This document shows positions 1 through 10,588 of a DNA stretch of 28,207 bases, piece by piece (the first letter of the stretch is position 1; the number at the start of each line of letters is the position of its first letter). The notes under the pieces were generated by a model, which saw nothing but the letters and a program-made list of their open reading frames with translations, was not told where the DNA came from and did not search any database. Origin of the DNA: Discostella pseudostelligera (taxonomy: Eukaryota; Bacillariophyta; Thalassiosirophyceae; Thalassiosirales; Thalassiosiraceae); the NCBI GenBank assembly GCA_036940085.1, contig JALLBK010000449.1, positions 1 through 28,207 on the forward strand, written 5' to 3'. The position numbers were made by a program, and so were the translations under genes.

Positions 1-3
1 ACC

Positions 4-972
4 ATGACGATGACACCGCCAATACGAATCCTCTTGGTGACGGTGCTGTACTATCTGGGATTTGCAGTCCCCAACATCAACTGCTGGAGCGGCTACTACT
101 CATGCTGCTGTTATGCCCTCTCTATCCAGCATACTCCAACTGCTGACTATCGACGACGATTCCATGGTGGGTACCCCTACCCGACATCGTCGTCGGCTTC
201 ATCGTCGTCGTCGGTATTACTGTCTCGCCAGCAACTATCCAGAATTGGATTTGTTACCCAGTGTTATCGACGAGATCGGTCATCATCGACCAGGGTATCA
301 ACATCTCTAGTTCATCATGCCCACCAATTTCTCACTTCATCATCATCATCAGAAGTTGATGGCGACAATTCAGTGGATGCAACAAATTGCAGATCGCACA
401 TCAACCAACAGCGTTTGAAGTGGTGGAAAGCAGTGCACAACCCCATCAATCATTTGCCGAGAAGTGCAAGAAGTAATGTCGATGACGAACTCAACAACGA
501 TGCTGTAGAACAACAGACGCGAAACTTGGGCAACAACAGTAACATTCATGCGGCGTCCAGTTTCAATAATGGTTTCCATCAACTTCATTCCGTTGCCCTC
601 TTGGCATCTTGTCGAAGACTATCCTTTCTATTCCTATCTATTATGATGGTGAATTTTGTACGTTCGACGATTCTCAAGGTAAGTAGTTCACACAACAGCT
701 GACTAAGAAATCCTGTTTTATTTCTGTGTGCATGAACTGATTCAGCTGACTTTGCATCTTGCGTTCACCTTCGCTCGTTCTCTACCCAAAAACTGTAGAT
801 ACCCAAAAGTGATAAAAAGATGTTTGATCAATGTCCATGGCCGTTCACATTATTTCATGATCCAATTAAATTTGTGAAAGATGGTGCGACGCATGCGGTA
901 CTATTGTGGGTGGGGATGTGTCAATTGTATTCGTATTTTGAGAAGGCACGTCGTGCAATGGTTCTTCATTGA
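4..972 (+). CDS. Conserved unknown protein, secretory/plastid N-terminus, CPWPF..FHDP C-terminal motif
   Basis: Two exons, 4-678 and 799-972, joined in phase 0 across a 120-nt GTAAGT..CTGTAG intron, give about 282 residues. The N-terminus (residues 1-27) is a hydrophobic signal-peptide-like segment. Ser- and Asn-rich low complexity follows, then a second hydrophobic stretch near residues 195-222. The spliced end holds the compact motif CPWPFTLFHDP, then KDGATHAVLLWVGM, which may be a short membrane segment. Extending the first exon without splicing adds only seven residues (VSSSHNS) before a stop. The splice at 799 restores a dense, protein-like tail, which is the main support for the model. 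I do not recognise a characterised family. The ATG at 4 is at the window edge, so more sequence could lie upstream. A weaker acceptor at 744-745 would give a different, less protein-like tail. Confidence 0.6.
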
Positions 973-1186
973 TATCATCAAAACAAAGAATGCAACCTGG
1001 CCGTTGGGAATGGTGATTGCTCACTTTTTCTAGTGTGTGGGAGAAAGTTCGCATGAACATCGTTGGTAGGAAAAAGAATGCAAGTGATTGTTCAATTGTT
1101 GTTGTACAATGCAGGAAACTCTTATAATTAACTCAACACCAGTAACTCTGAATTCAGAAATGTTGCTGCGTCCTCACGCCTCTTTT

Positions 1187-4100
1187 TTACTTCGATGAAA
1201 CACCAAATCGATCATTGTATTCATCCAACTTTCGTAGCTTCACAAACACACCATACGGTACCCGCAACCCAAACATAATTGCCGCCGCGAAAAATATTCG
1301 TGTCAATGGTCGTGCGCCAATCACACTCTGTCCCAATGTTGCCATGGACACGCCCGCATTGAGGAATAGACAGGAGAGTACCGCACTAAATATATTCGAT
1401 TGGACATATTTGTTCCGTTCGATCATTCGCTCGACTTCCATGGCACGAACTCGTGGTTTCAATTCGCCCCTCTCTAGTCGGGATACAATTCCTTCAATTT
1501 TGGCCACACGTCGAGGTTGGGTTATTGCCATGTTGATATCGACTGGTCTCCATCCAGTACGTTTTAGTACTCGCGAGAGGGTGGTTTGGAAGGCATTGCC
1601 ATCTTTCAAATCCAGCAATCCCTTCAGGTAGGGTAATGTCAACCGTGTTAAATCATACTTGGGATCTAAAGTTTTGCCAATACCATCTAGTGTGAAAAAC
1701 GCCTTTAGGACGAAGGTCCATGTGGGTGGGAAGATGAATGGACTCTCGGCATTGAGTGAAAGAAACTCCTCTCCTAGCTCTTTTCTCCGTTGGCGAATAA
1801 TCTTCTTCTTCTCCTCGGCCGGGAGGTCCTCCTCCCATTGATTGCCACTCTTCAATGTCGCCTGGAAACGATCGATGAAGTCCTGCCCTACCTTTTCTAC
1901 CGATATCCGGTCCACACCCTTCCGGAGCATACCTAGGCGTTCGAGTGCGTCACAGGCATCTTTGACATCCGCATCGTAGTAGAGTGCGAAGAAAAAGTCG
2001 ACGAGTCCTTTACGTTCCACCGGGCCGAATTCATCCATCATACCAAAGTCGTAAAAGATTAAACCGGCCTCTCCATTGGGTAGTTTTTGGACGGCCACGT
2101 TCCCAGGATGGGGCTATACGATAGAGAGTGAGGAGTATAAGCAACCGATGGCGTCGGTGTTGAAAAGGATTGAGATTAGAACTTACATCACAGTGGAAGA
2201 AACCATGCCGACAAAGCTGTTCCAGGAATGATTCGGCCGACTTGGTGCTAATTTCAACAGGATCAAGACCTACTTCTCGGATGCGTTCAATATCGGTAAT
2301 TTTGATGCCTGGACAGTATTCCATGGTAAGAACCTTGTCGGTGGTGTACTCATGGTATGTCTTTGGGGCTTTGATATGCGAAAATTTTGGCGTATCGAAG
2401 TTTTTACTGTTGCAACATGTCGATAAAATTATCAATGAGATAGTAAGTGCATCAACATTGTCTGGAAAGGAATGTCAAGTCAATAGATGCACGCACCGGA
2501 ATCGATCGCAGTTTTCGATCTCCTTCAAATAATCAATCTCCTCGTACAGCAGCCTCTTCATTTCGTAATAAACACTGACCCAGCTTCGTTTCGTGTTTTT
2601 GTCCATCAAGCCACCTTCGGAGGTTAGATCTACGGCATCGGCAAATCCAGCCAGGCGCTTTAGCTGTCCTAAATCTACATCGAATAGTTCTCTCAAGAAC
2701 TGACGTTGGACTTTAATTGCGAAGGTATCGTCGCCCTTGGTGGCAACATGAACTTGGCCAAGACTTGCAGCTTAGGTTCAATGAAACGAAATAAACACGA
2801 GTATGTGAATTGAAACTAATACAAGGTCTATGAAAGACAATGGATAATACAATCTCACCAGCTAAAGGCTCTACGTTGAAGGTGTCGAAGAGTTCATTGA
2901 TTGGTTTCCCTAGCTCAGTTTCAATAATTTCTTGCGCTTTCGCTCCGGAGAAGGCAGGGACATTATCTTGGAGAAGTTTCAGTTGCTCAATGTACTCTTT
3001 AGGGACGATATCGATACGGGTCGAGAAGATTTGCCCAAGCTGATGCAAAGACAAGAAAGTATTCGGTGAAGATCCATTGTGATACTTAGGAACAGTGTCG
3101 GGTAAAGAAGTGATCAGACGAAGTAAAACTTACCTTGATGAAGGTGGGCCCAAGCTTCAACAAATTTTGCGTCAACTGACCACCCAACTTGCGGCGTTCC
3201 TCCTCAAACTTTTCCTTTGACCATCGTCCACTATTGTACGTTTTCAATATCCACGTGTCTTTAATGTAGAACGAACTAAAGTAGAACCAAATCTCAGCCG
3301 AGCGGCGGAATGTGGCCAATGCCCGTCCTCGTTTCCCCTTGGCAGCAATCTCACCCGTACGCTTCCAACCTTGGATAAATTCTTCATCGGCAATTTGTTC
3401 ATCACCAAAGGTCTTAACTCTGACATTGGCAGGGGCAGTTGACGCACGCATCCTCCTCCTGGCCTTGCCCACCATGCCACTCCCATCTCTCCATTTGAGG
3501 GGGTAGGCAAGACCTCGCAAGAACATGAGCAAACCCATCGGCGGAACGGATGCCTTTTGAATCCATCGCATACACAGAGCAATGGTATAATATATGGGTG
3601 CCACATTAAAGTTTCGCAATATTTCTGCAGTCCTCATCCGTTTGCTTGTATTTGCAACTTCATCCATGTAGGTTGTATTCGTTCCATTATTCTTCACCAA
3701 TTGTCGTAATTTCTTCGCCCGTTCCTTGGTCCGTCGATCACGCTCTTTCAATTCCTCCCTTCTCATTCGTTCATAATCCTCTTCTAACAATCTAGTAGGA
3801 CCTGGCACTAAATCCCTATCATTTCTCAATCCCTGAACGTCATAAAAGGCAATCTCCTCACAGGCCTCCACAAATCGATCATCAAGTGCCACTTCCAATT
3901 TACGAAATAGCTCAGTAATTGAATTTGTAATCTCGGTAGGGAGATCTTCTGAGAATGTAGTCGATGAAGATGCAAGTAGATCAATGCTACTACTGGTTGA
4001 ATCACCACCATTGCCATCCAATGATTCTCCCGTCATATTTTGATAAACCTCATTGGCAAAATTGACAGTCAAATCCAATATATTGGGGACATTATTCTCT

Positions 4101-4693
4101 TCGGCACCGGCAGTTAACGATTTGATGGAGCGTTGAATATCCAATAGGGCGTCATCACCAGTATTGTCGGACGACAACGACCGGCCGCCATTCTTCTTCG
4201 CATGAATAGTATTCCCATTTCCATCGTGGTGTGTTGTGATGTTGCTGTTGGAGAGTGCCCCAAAAGATTCCTTTTGTAGGATGCGATCGAAAAAATCAAC
4301 AAGATCGCTACCAGAAGCTGATGTGGAGACACTGTTTTTCATTCCATTGGCTTCAGTTATTGTGGGAATTTTGTCATTGGTGTTCTCCAACTCGATATTG
4401 ATGTCGTTGACAACCACTTCTTCTCGTTCTTTTGTTAATAGAAAAAGAGCAGTTCTGGAGTTGGTTCGAAGCATCAGTCTTGAGTCTGAAAATGATCTTG
4501 ATGGCAAGCGATGAGCATTGGGTTGAGCCTGGCGTCGTTTAGAAATTGAATGAGGGTGGTGGAACGCCGATGATGCTGGGTAGTGGGATGAGGTGCGGTG
4601 GCTGCCGATGGACGCATGGGCTGGCAGTATAAAATAAATGAACGACGATGTGGCAACCATAGTAGCCGCGTTCAGGAGACGTAACACCGTCAT
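1187..4693 (-). CDS. ABC1/UbiB-family atypical kinase (ABC1K), probably plastid-targeted
   Basis: Five exons: 4693-3134, 3039-2859, 2770-2497, 2406-2187 and 2113-1187. Introns are 73-94 nt and the spliced frame encodes 1053 residues. Family motifs run in order across the junctions: [11 protein letters not shown] at 520-530, Ala-rich [11 protein letters not shown] at about 579-588, the lysine in AIKVQ (K600), YEEIDY at about 656-661, HCDPHPGN at 743-750 and YDFG at 766-769. These are the KxGQ, A-rich loop, ExD, HxDPHPGN and DFG signatures of UbiB/ABC1 kinases, which act in quinone or prenyl-lipid metabolism; plastid members sit in plastoglobules. Residues 1-28 resemble a signal peptide. About 500 residues, including a basic coiled-coil-like stretch near 290-330, precede the kinase core and are poorly conserved in look. 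Two hydrophobic segments lie near 984-1007 and 1017-1037. Family assignment is firm; plastid location is inferred. Confidence 0.93.
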
Positions 4694-5305
4694 ATTCTAT
4701 TATCTAGTTTTTGTGGGGTCTTGATCCTTGATTGCTACGGAGACACTGTCGGCGGCGTCAGCGTCATGGTCTCCCTCCTGTTTTTGGGTTTGGATTCGCC
4801 ACGAACGTTCCTCAACAAAACTTTGGCGGGAAGCAAAATGGCGGGAAGTTGAGCTTGGCGGCGTTGCCTCAACCGCCTCAGAAGAGCTCAAAAGTCAAAA
4901 GTCAGAAGCTTGCATGCAGACTCCATAAGTCCATTCACTCCTTCCTTGCTCCTTGCGACAAAGAGCCAATAATTACTTAGGAGTAATAATTATTGGCCTT
5001 CATCATCGTGTGGAGGGACATGGAGTCGAAGATAAAGAGGCAAAATGAGGTACAATAATCTAACCCGATAATTTTGTGGTGTGATCTTTTCCTACTTCGA
5101 CGGTGATTGAAAGTGGTTGATGCAGCTCTTCAACATCCAACCTGTTCTCCTCCATCGTACCCCCACCGAGATACACCTGCTGAGTTGTTTGTCGACGGCA
5201 TTTGTATCGCCCCCCTCGCCACTTTCCACTTCCCCCGGTAGTAAAACAACCTCCAATATTCTACAACATCAATTATGTCCTGGCATGAACCCTTCCCACC
5301 TGCCC
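4694..5305. other. Intergenic region upstream of the ABC1 kinase gene
   Basis: This 612-base gap lies between the start of the ABC1 kinase gene and the 3' end of the CX9C gene, both on the minus strand. I see no supported coding exon. Short open frames at 4700-4980 are Ala/Ser-rich and lack family motifs. The notable element is the inverted CCAAT pair at 4965-4997, listed separately. The gap should contain the kinase promoter and the CX9C gene's 3' untranslated region. Confidence 0.5.
4965..4997. promoter_or_regulatory. Perfect 11-bp inverted repeat carrying two CCAAT motifs
   Basis: GCCAATAATTA at 4965-4975 is repeated exactly as its reverse complement TAATTATTGGC at 4987-4997, around an 11-base spacer. 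Each arm has a CCAAT pentamer, one on each strand. The element starts about 270 bases upstream of the ABC1 kinase start codon. CCAAT boxes are NF-Y sites in eukaryotes; a symmetric pair could be a regulatory site, or simply a hairpin. The repeat itself is seen directly; the function is inference. Confidence 0.4.
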
Positions 5306-6134
5306 TCAAGCCTTCTTCAATTCACCAAGTTTGCTCCTCACAGAACACACATCTAGCTCCCTTCGTGCTGCGGCGCATTTTGCCCATTCCTCCGGATTGT
5401 CACTCAAACAAGATTTTACCGCCTCATATTGTGCCAAGCACGAACTTTGGATGCCATTGTATACGGATGCCGAACAAATTTCCACCTATTTCAAGTATTT
5501 TTGTACACGGTGGGCAAGGTAATGTTGAACCGAAAGAAAAGAATGAAAACAGAAATTATATGGATGAGATAATGGATAAAATTAATGATATGAGACGATG
5601 ACGACATAGCAAATCTATAACTCACTGCATCCCTCTCCTGTGTCATGTTCCCAGGGTGGAGCTTAAGGCGCTTCAATTCAGTGAAGCGTGCGTAGGCTTC
5701 ATTGCAACATAGGTTGAGAGCCTGTGACGACAAAAATATTGAGCTTGTCAGATTCAAAGGGTTGATGGTTGATGGATCCAAAATGTCGCAACAATGAACG
5801 ACGACGGTAGACATGCGAGGGTCTTTCCCCTTCGAAAAAAATCATAAATCTTAATAGACGTACCGTCGATGCAGCATTAAGTTCGTGTGAATCTAAGACT
5901 ACACGGTTGGTGTTCGAGGAAACTAATTATTTTCCACGAATTTTCCACGAGATGATAGGGTTAGGGGAAGCGGCGACGACGACGAGGTATTCATCAGAGT
6001 TTATTAAAATGGTGAAACAAAACGCGACAACAACACCGTATACGCCTCCACAATTAACACTTACCAGACACCTCGGTCTTGAGAGATGGGGCTCCCACCC
6101 CCTTGAAGGCTTCAGATCCATCGAACAGTACCAT
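5306..6134 (-). CDS. Twin CX9C (CHCH) mitochondrial protein, possibly NDUFA8-like
   Basis: Four exons: 6134-6065, 5898-5864, 5721-5626 and 5485-5306. All junctions are GT-AG and in phase, giving 126 residues from MVLFDGSEAF to SKLGELKKA. The last exon holds C83-x9-C93-x10-C104-x9-C114, an exact twin CX9C coiled-coil-helix pattern. Such proteins are imported to the mitochondrial intermembrane space and oxidised by Mia40/Erv1. A further C71 and a CC pair at 40-41 precede it. The order of cysteines, the ending DVC then SKLG, and the N-terminal helical part recall the complex I subunit NDUFA8, though one expected first-pair cysteine appears to be Leu; I give that identity about 0.4. An in-frame TAG lies just upstream of the chosen ATG. 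No exon exceeds 180 nt, so simple ORF calling misses the gene. Introns are 166, 142 and 140 nt. Confidence 0.8.
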
Positions 6135-7163
6135 GATGTTGACGATATGATGCCTCCCCTATTCTCTTCTGCATTTGATTTTGTGTTGGTGCTTCGTGAG
6201 AGAGCAGATACGGTCTGTGCTGCGTCGGGCACGAGGAGGCGGAGGGAAGCGGCGATAGGAATTTACTCGCTAAAATTGCCAACAGCGTCTGGCTGCCTCC
6301 GGCTTCCCTTGGGTCTTTGATGAGACACTTAAAGCCCACTCCTACAGAGGAATCATATGCGCAACAAAAAGCACGACGGAAAGCTGAATGTCAGGAATTA
6401 AGTTGAAGTCCTCTGAGAGGCATGAAACTTCAACTTAAGGAAAATACCATAACGAATCTGGAGTCATTGCAGACAAAAGATCAGATGGTCTCCCGATCCG
6501 AGAACTCTCTATGTAGGTAGGAATTGATATAAAATCCAATGAGATCCAAAGTGCGTACGAAATTTCCACTCCCTCCACTTGAGAACAAATAAAACTGCCA
6601 CCCAATTTCCAGCTGGGCAGTTCTTCCCATTGTCGACGTGTTGACTGACGCACGCCAACTTACCCGCGGTAAAATAAGCGGTGACTGTACCATGTCACTT
6701 ACGTGAGGGAGCCAAACCACCACGTCGGAGAGGTACAGCTGTTATTTTCTCTACCAAAATGTTTGGAGATGGTAAAGAAACGACATTTAACGATTCGGAA
6801 GTTGGACCTCGTAGTTGAACTGCTTCCTCCTTATCTCTTGATGAGAGCGCGATAGCGCGATGACCTCGTCGTCGCTTCATGCACCGACCGCATTCCCTCC
6901 CGAGAGGCCATAATTCCTCCAGATTCTCACATACACAGAGAGATCTATCGAATTGGACATTGGATCGGAACTGGTCGGGGGGATAATACGATGTTACAAA
7001 TCGAATAGGCAAAAGCCAACCCAACATTCTTTCCCCCCCCTTTTCCCTACGGAGCCGTCGGTTCACAATCTCGCGATCATCGTTACCATCGTGGTGACAA
7101 AGGTTGCATATTGCCCTCTGGCGCACCATACTGGTGATTTGACACTCATCACGATAATACAGC
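6135..7163. other. Divergent intergenic region between the CX9C gene and the 7164 gene
   Basis: This 1029-base gap separates two divergent genes and should hold both promoters. Minus-strand open frames at 6481-6723 and 6695-7165 and a plus-strand frame at 6953-7180 show no recognisable motif or plausible splice partner, so I treat them as chance or untranslated sequence. A perfect 12-bp inverted repeat lies at 6398-6438. There is a run of nine C at 7031-7039, near the 5' end of the 7164 gene. Confidence 0.5.
6398..6438. repeat. 12-bp perfect inverted repeat with nested palindrome
   Basis: TTAAGTTGAAGT at 6398-6409 is matched exactly by ACTTCAACTTAA at 6427-6438. The spacer contains CCTCTGAGAGG (6410-6420), itself a 5-bp stem around one base. 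The whole could fold as a branched hairpin or cruciform. It lies about 265 bases upstream of the CX9C start and 725 upstream of the 7164 start. No target-site duplication or transposase was seen, so a mobile-element origin is not supported. Confidence 0.6.
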
Positions 7164-8048
7164 ATGAGTCCTCAGTCTAGTGCCAACCAATCCAATATCG
7201 CAACTATTTCCAGTCTACATGCCCTTCATAAAATCGAGTCGGATAGCAGCAGCAGTGGTGCAAGTCTAGCGAATCCTCTGGGTCGTCATCAGAATGCCGA
7301 TACCTCCGTCGGTGGCGGTTGTGCGGTGAACACTCCCGCGCTCTCCCCACGGAAGAGGTCGCATGCCAACAACACCCCGTCGGCTGCTTCTTCTGCCAAG
7401 GATCAACCATTTCTATCATCTTACGGATCTGCCTTCTTGTCAGGGATCTTTGCCGACATTGCCCAGGTTTCAGATGACTGCCAGCCAGCTACTTCTACTA
7501 CTTCATTTTCTCAAGAGGATGGTAACACCGCCCATAACGATGATGTTGTGAGCGAACCCATCCACAAGAGAGCACGCACTTTCACTTCATTCGCCGGCGC
7601 CACCGAAGGAACCGTCGGCATTAGCGAGGATCAGTGTCCTCCCCCTGTCGTGTCACCTCGGCCTTACACTTCGGTCGTTACACTCCACCGTATTAATGAT
7701 CATATCCGAGAGCTACAGGATATGGCCTTCCCCTCCTTTCCTCAGATGCCCGTCACGGTCTCTGCTGTCTCTTCGTGCTCTTCAGCGTCTTTGGATATGC
7801 TGATGGCCGAGGAGGTCGGTGATAGTGATGATGAGGAAGGTCTCTCCTACGGATGGTTTGTTTCGACGGACGAAGATTCCCCGGATGCCAGTGTGGGTTC
7901 CACTTCCTCCTTCTTTACGCCGGATACGAAGTCAAGTCTAGCCTTCAAGGCGCTTGCCGCTCCGATGCAGGCGGGGAATCAAGATGTTGAAGTCCAGCAA
8001 GCGCTTGCAGCTGATACTGTGGATGATGTGCTTGGTGATCTTTTCTGA
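7164..8048 (+). CDS. Conserved-looking acidic/Ser-rich protein, probably nuclear, unknown function
   Basis: A single uninterrupted exon encodes 294 residues. The protein is Ser/Ala/Thr-rich with basic patches SPRKRSH (61-67) and HKRART (133-138) that could act as nuclear localisation signals. A short hydrophobic-charged block, VVTLHRINDHIRELQDMAF, looks like a helix. The C-terminal third holds an acidic stretch (GDSDDEEGLSYGWFVSTDED) and ends in ALAADTVDDVLGDLF. I associate this ending, and the YGWFV block, with a family of uncharacterised diatom proteins, from memory only. There is no signal peptide or membrane segment. Acidic and aromatic patches plus NLS-like clusters fit a transcription-related or adaptor role, but this is inference. 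The frame is open over its whole length and the gene stands alone between two intergenic gaps of about 1 kb. Confidence 0.75.
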   Translation: MSPQSSANQSNIATISSLHALHKIESDSSSSGASLANPLGRHQNADTSVGGGCAVNTPALSPRKRSHANNTPSAASSAKDQPFLSSYGSAFLSGIFADIAQVSDDCQPATSTTSFSQEDGNTAHNDDVVSEPIHKRARTFTSFAGATEGTVGISEDQCPPPVVSPRPYTSVVTLHRINDHIRELQDMAFPSFPQMPVTVSAVSSCSSASLDMLMAEEVGDSDDEEGLSYGWFVSTDEDSPDASVGSTSSFFTPDTKSSLAFKALAAPMQAGNQDVEVQQALAADTVDDVLGDLF

Positions 8049-9095
8049 AGGATAGGAAATATTGATCTTCATAGCGGTACTAATGGGGATGGGGCAGTAT
8101 GCCTCCGTCGATGGTGTCATGCAACTTCTTCATCTCCCTGTACAAACATCATTCATTTCCACCACATTCACACTACAGAAATAATTGGACAGTCTCACAC
8201 CATATCTCGATCTAGTCGAGAGCGGGGTTATAAATTTCACTCGTTGCTAACACGGGGTCACTCAACTCATTTTTAACTTAAAACTAAAAAAATATCTTTG
8301 GCTGCCAAAATGATGTGCTCATTCCACTCCAATAGATCGAGCTTGGATAAATAGTCGATGCTGCAATCCTCTCTGATTGTGTCGATATGAAATGATGGTT
8401 GGGACTCGGTTCATGGTTCATGCATCCACCTTTTCATTTCATCATACACCCCCCGACACCATCGTTGAATATCAACATTGAACATTGAGCTCCAATATTC
8501 CCTATTCCATCATTTTGTACGATCGATATTGCGTCGATCGTCGATCGGCCATAGATATCCGCTGTGCCTTCAAGTATTACTGTTCGGAACTCCATAGAAC
8601 TCCACATTGTGATAGTAGAGCAGATTAGATAGGTGCAGATGCACTTTCTTGGTGTTGGATCCGCTAAAGATCGCTCAATACGAATGCTCACATACAATAG
8701 GAATTCATACTTGACCTCTCTCGAGCAGGAAGCAGGACGCTCCTCGCTGACCTTCGCTGACGCTGACATCGCCGCCGCCGGCACCAACAGGGTTCGAAGC
8801 AAGGTTGACGAGAAGAGAATCTGCACCGTCTGCCCGTCAAACTAGAGCCATCCATTCGAATTCCACGTACGTGCATGCCATGAAGTGGTACAACTGTGTC
8901 TTATCGTCATTCAAAAATCAAGTTGCAGTGATCGAGCGGAGACTTCTGACCGTTGACTGTGCTTCGACTCCAAGACAAAAAGTTCCGCACCTGCCATGGA
9001 TTTGGGATGGCTGGGCCGTGGGCCTGCATTGGCACAGATGATGATTGGCACCATCTCCAATCTCCACGTTGACAACATACAGCATACCATGAACC
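8049..9095. other. Intergenic region, no supported gene
   Basis: This 1047-base gap lies between two plus-strand genes. The longest open frame is on the minus strand (8434-8826). It begins at GTG, not ATG, and has no family motif or convincing splice donor to another exon. Short plus-strand frames at 8633-8845 and 8805-9041 are equally unsupported. The stretch 8519-8550 has repeated GATCG/TCGATC words. The region should hold the 3' end of the 7164 gene and the promoter of the 9096 gene. Confidence 0.45.
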
Positions 9096-10588
9096 ATGAT
9101 GACATTTCGACACGGTAGTAGTAGAGCAGCTATTTACTTTATGGTTCGTTGGGTCACTATCCTTTGGACGGCATCGTCTCCTTGCTTCGCTTTTCTCTCG
9201 TCAAGACCCTATCATCGGCATGCACTTCCTCCGATGACATGTCGGCCATCAAATGTTCATGCTAGTGTAGGTCGACATCATGTGCCCACTCTCTCTTCAT
9301 CGAGCAATGATAATGATGGTGAAAATTCATCCTCTAACGAAGCTACGTCCGCTCAAGCCCAAGACATTCGCTTGTTTCTAACCCAACGAACCATCCAATC
9401 ATTCATGTTTCTACTGGCTTCGACACGAGATTTGCACACAGTTGCGTGGTTGGACCGATTTGTTCAGCCAATCACCATCAATAACTATTGGAACGAGGAT
9501 GTTGCTCATAAACCTGGTGCGGGCGATACCTTTCGTGAGAATGACAAGAGGTAGGTTGCTGTTGTTGATACCTGATTTGTGTGTACTGCCTCTCGTATTC
9601 ATGCACATGTGCGTCTAATCGTCTTTCATGAAACCGCCGCAGACTGGGAAGCAAGTTATTGAACTACCATGGACTCTCGGCACTAAACACAACCATGTTC
9701 CCTGCATGGGATACATTTTTTACATCGTTGCTAGAGCAACCGGACACAGTACTGAAAATTCACACTCCCAAAGATCTCGGAGAACGGGCCTACTCGAATT
9801 TTGATATTGACATTGAGCCAGCACGGTTGTGTGCACGGATATTAAGCGTGCGGGAGCAACTTGCTCGAGAGATGACGGGGGATCTAAAAGCAATAGCGAA
9901 CATGGGGCAACTTATATTCAATTCGTATTGGGAGAATTCAAAGAATAGGAAAGAGACAAAGCAGACAACGAAGACGGGCAATGGCCGAAGTGGAGACTCA
10001 TCGCCGTATGGATTCGACCGTCCCAGCACAATGTACATAAATTTTGATCCTCGGGATGATGCTGAGTTTGCTCCATCACCCCTTCGTAAAGGAAACTTCG
10101 ATTTGTTGTATAACTTGATCACACAGTTTGCTGTGCTACAATTGTTGAAGGACGAGGGAGGGGTAGTGGTCGGCGAAGTTGAAGTGCAAAACAAGTGCAG
10201 TCAAGTATATCTCGAGAAATTTTACAACGACCGCCTCATAACTCACTTTGTCGGTTCGCAATGGTATGGTAAGGGGGATGATTTCATTGAAGAGCTAATG
10301 CTTGGTTCGCCCATAATGATGTCGAGGAATAATGATGGTGCTGACATAAAGGACGAGAAGAGGAATGACTCGGAAATATCAAGTGCACCTCCTCTTGTGG
10401 TGGAGCCTATGCGGATTGCCGAACAGATTCTACTAAGACGGGATAAAATCGCACTAGAATGGATGGATATCATGCTACAGACTCCTTCGGATCACACTAG
10501 CATTCGAAAAATGCAGCTTGACCGATTGACGGGTGTGGCAGGAACCTCACCAGTGTCGGTTGTCTTGTTGGACGATGACTTCCAGTGA
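9096..10588 (+). CDS. Unknown protein with diatom plastid-type presequence
   Basis: Two exons, 9096-9550 and 9643-10588, join through an AGA codon split by a 92-nt GTAGGT..CGCAG intron, giving 466 residues. The N-terminus has a hydrophobic core (MVRWVTILWTASSPCFAFLSSRP) in which PCFA|F resembles the diatom ASAFAP cleavage motif with Phe at +1. A Ser/Asn-rich linker to about residue 90 fits a transit peptide. The mature part is mostly helical: blocks such as LFLTQRTIQSFMFLLASTRDL, FPAWDTFFTSLLEQPD and EPARLCARILSVREQLAREM, then a long region around QFAVLQLLKDEG. No membrane spans are obvious after the presequence and no catalytic motif is recognised. M16 is an alternative start that would leave the targeting region intact. 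The function is unknown; the plastid location is inferred from the presequence. Confidence 0.8.

Noticed and set aside
5275..5601. Plus-strand frames over the CX9C gene
   Set aside because: They lie antisense to exon 4 of the twin-CX9C gene, whose exact cysteine spacing and in-phase introns explain the sequence better.
5728..5835. Reading GKDPRMSTVVVHCC.. as an extra coding segment of the CX9C gene
   Set aside because: It would need an intron of only about 35 nt. Treating the whole 5863-5722 stretch as one 142-nt intron keeps phase and uses a good pyrimidine-rich acceptor.
6481..7165. Two minus-strand open frames (80 and 156 codons) in the divergent intergenic region
   Set aside because: Neither shows motifs or composition typical of protein, and no in-phase splice joins them to a recognisable product.
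8788..8802. GGTTCGAAGC, a tRNA B-box-like word
   Set aside because: No A box lies at a suitable distance upstream on the same strand and the flanks do not form stems.
8434..8826. Minus-strand frame of 130 codons starting like a targeting peptide
   Set aside because: It starts at GTG, not ATG, has no recognisable domain, and offers no good splice donor to a further exon. Probably chance.
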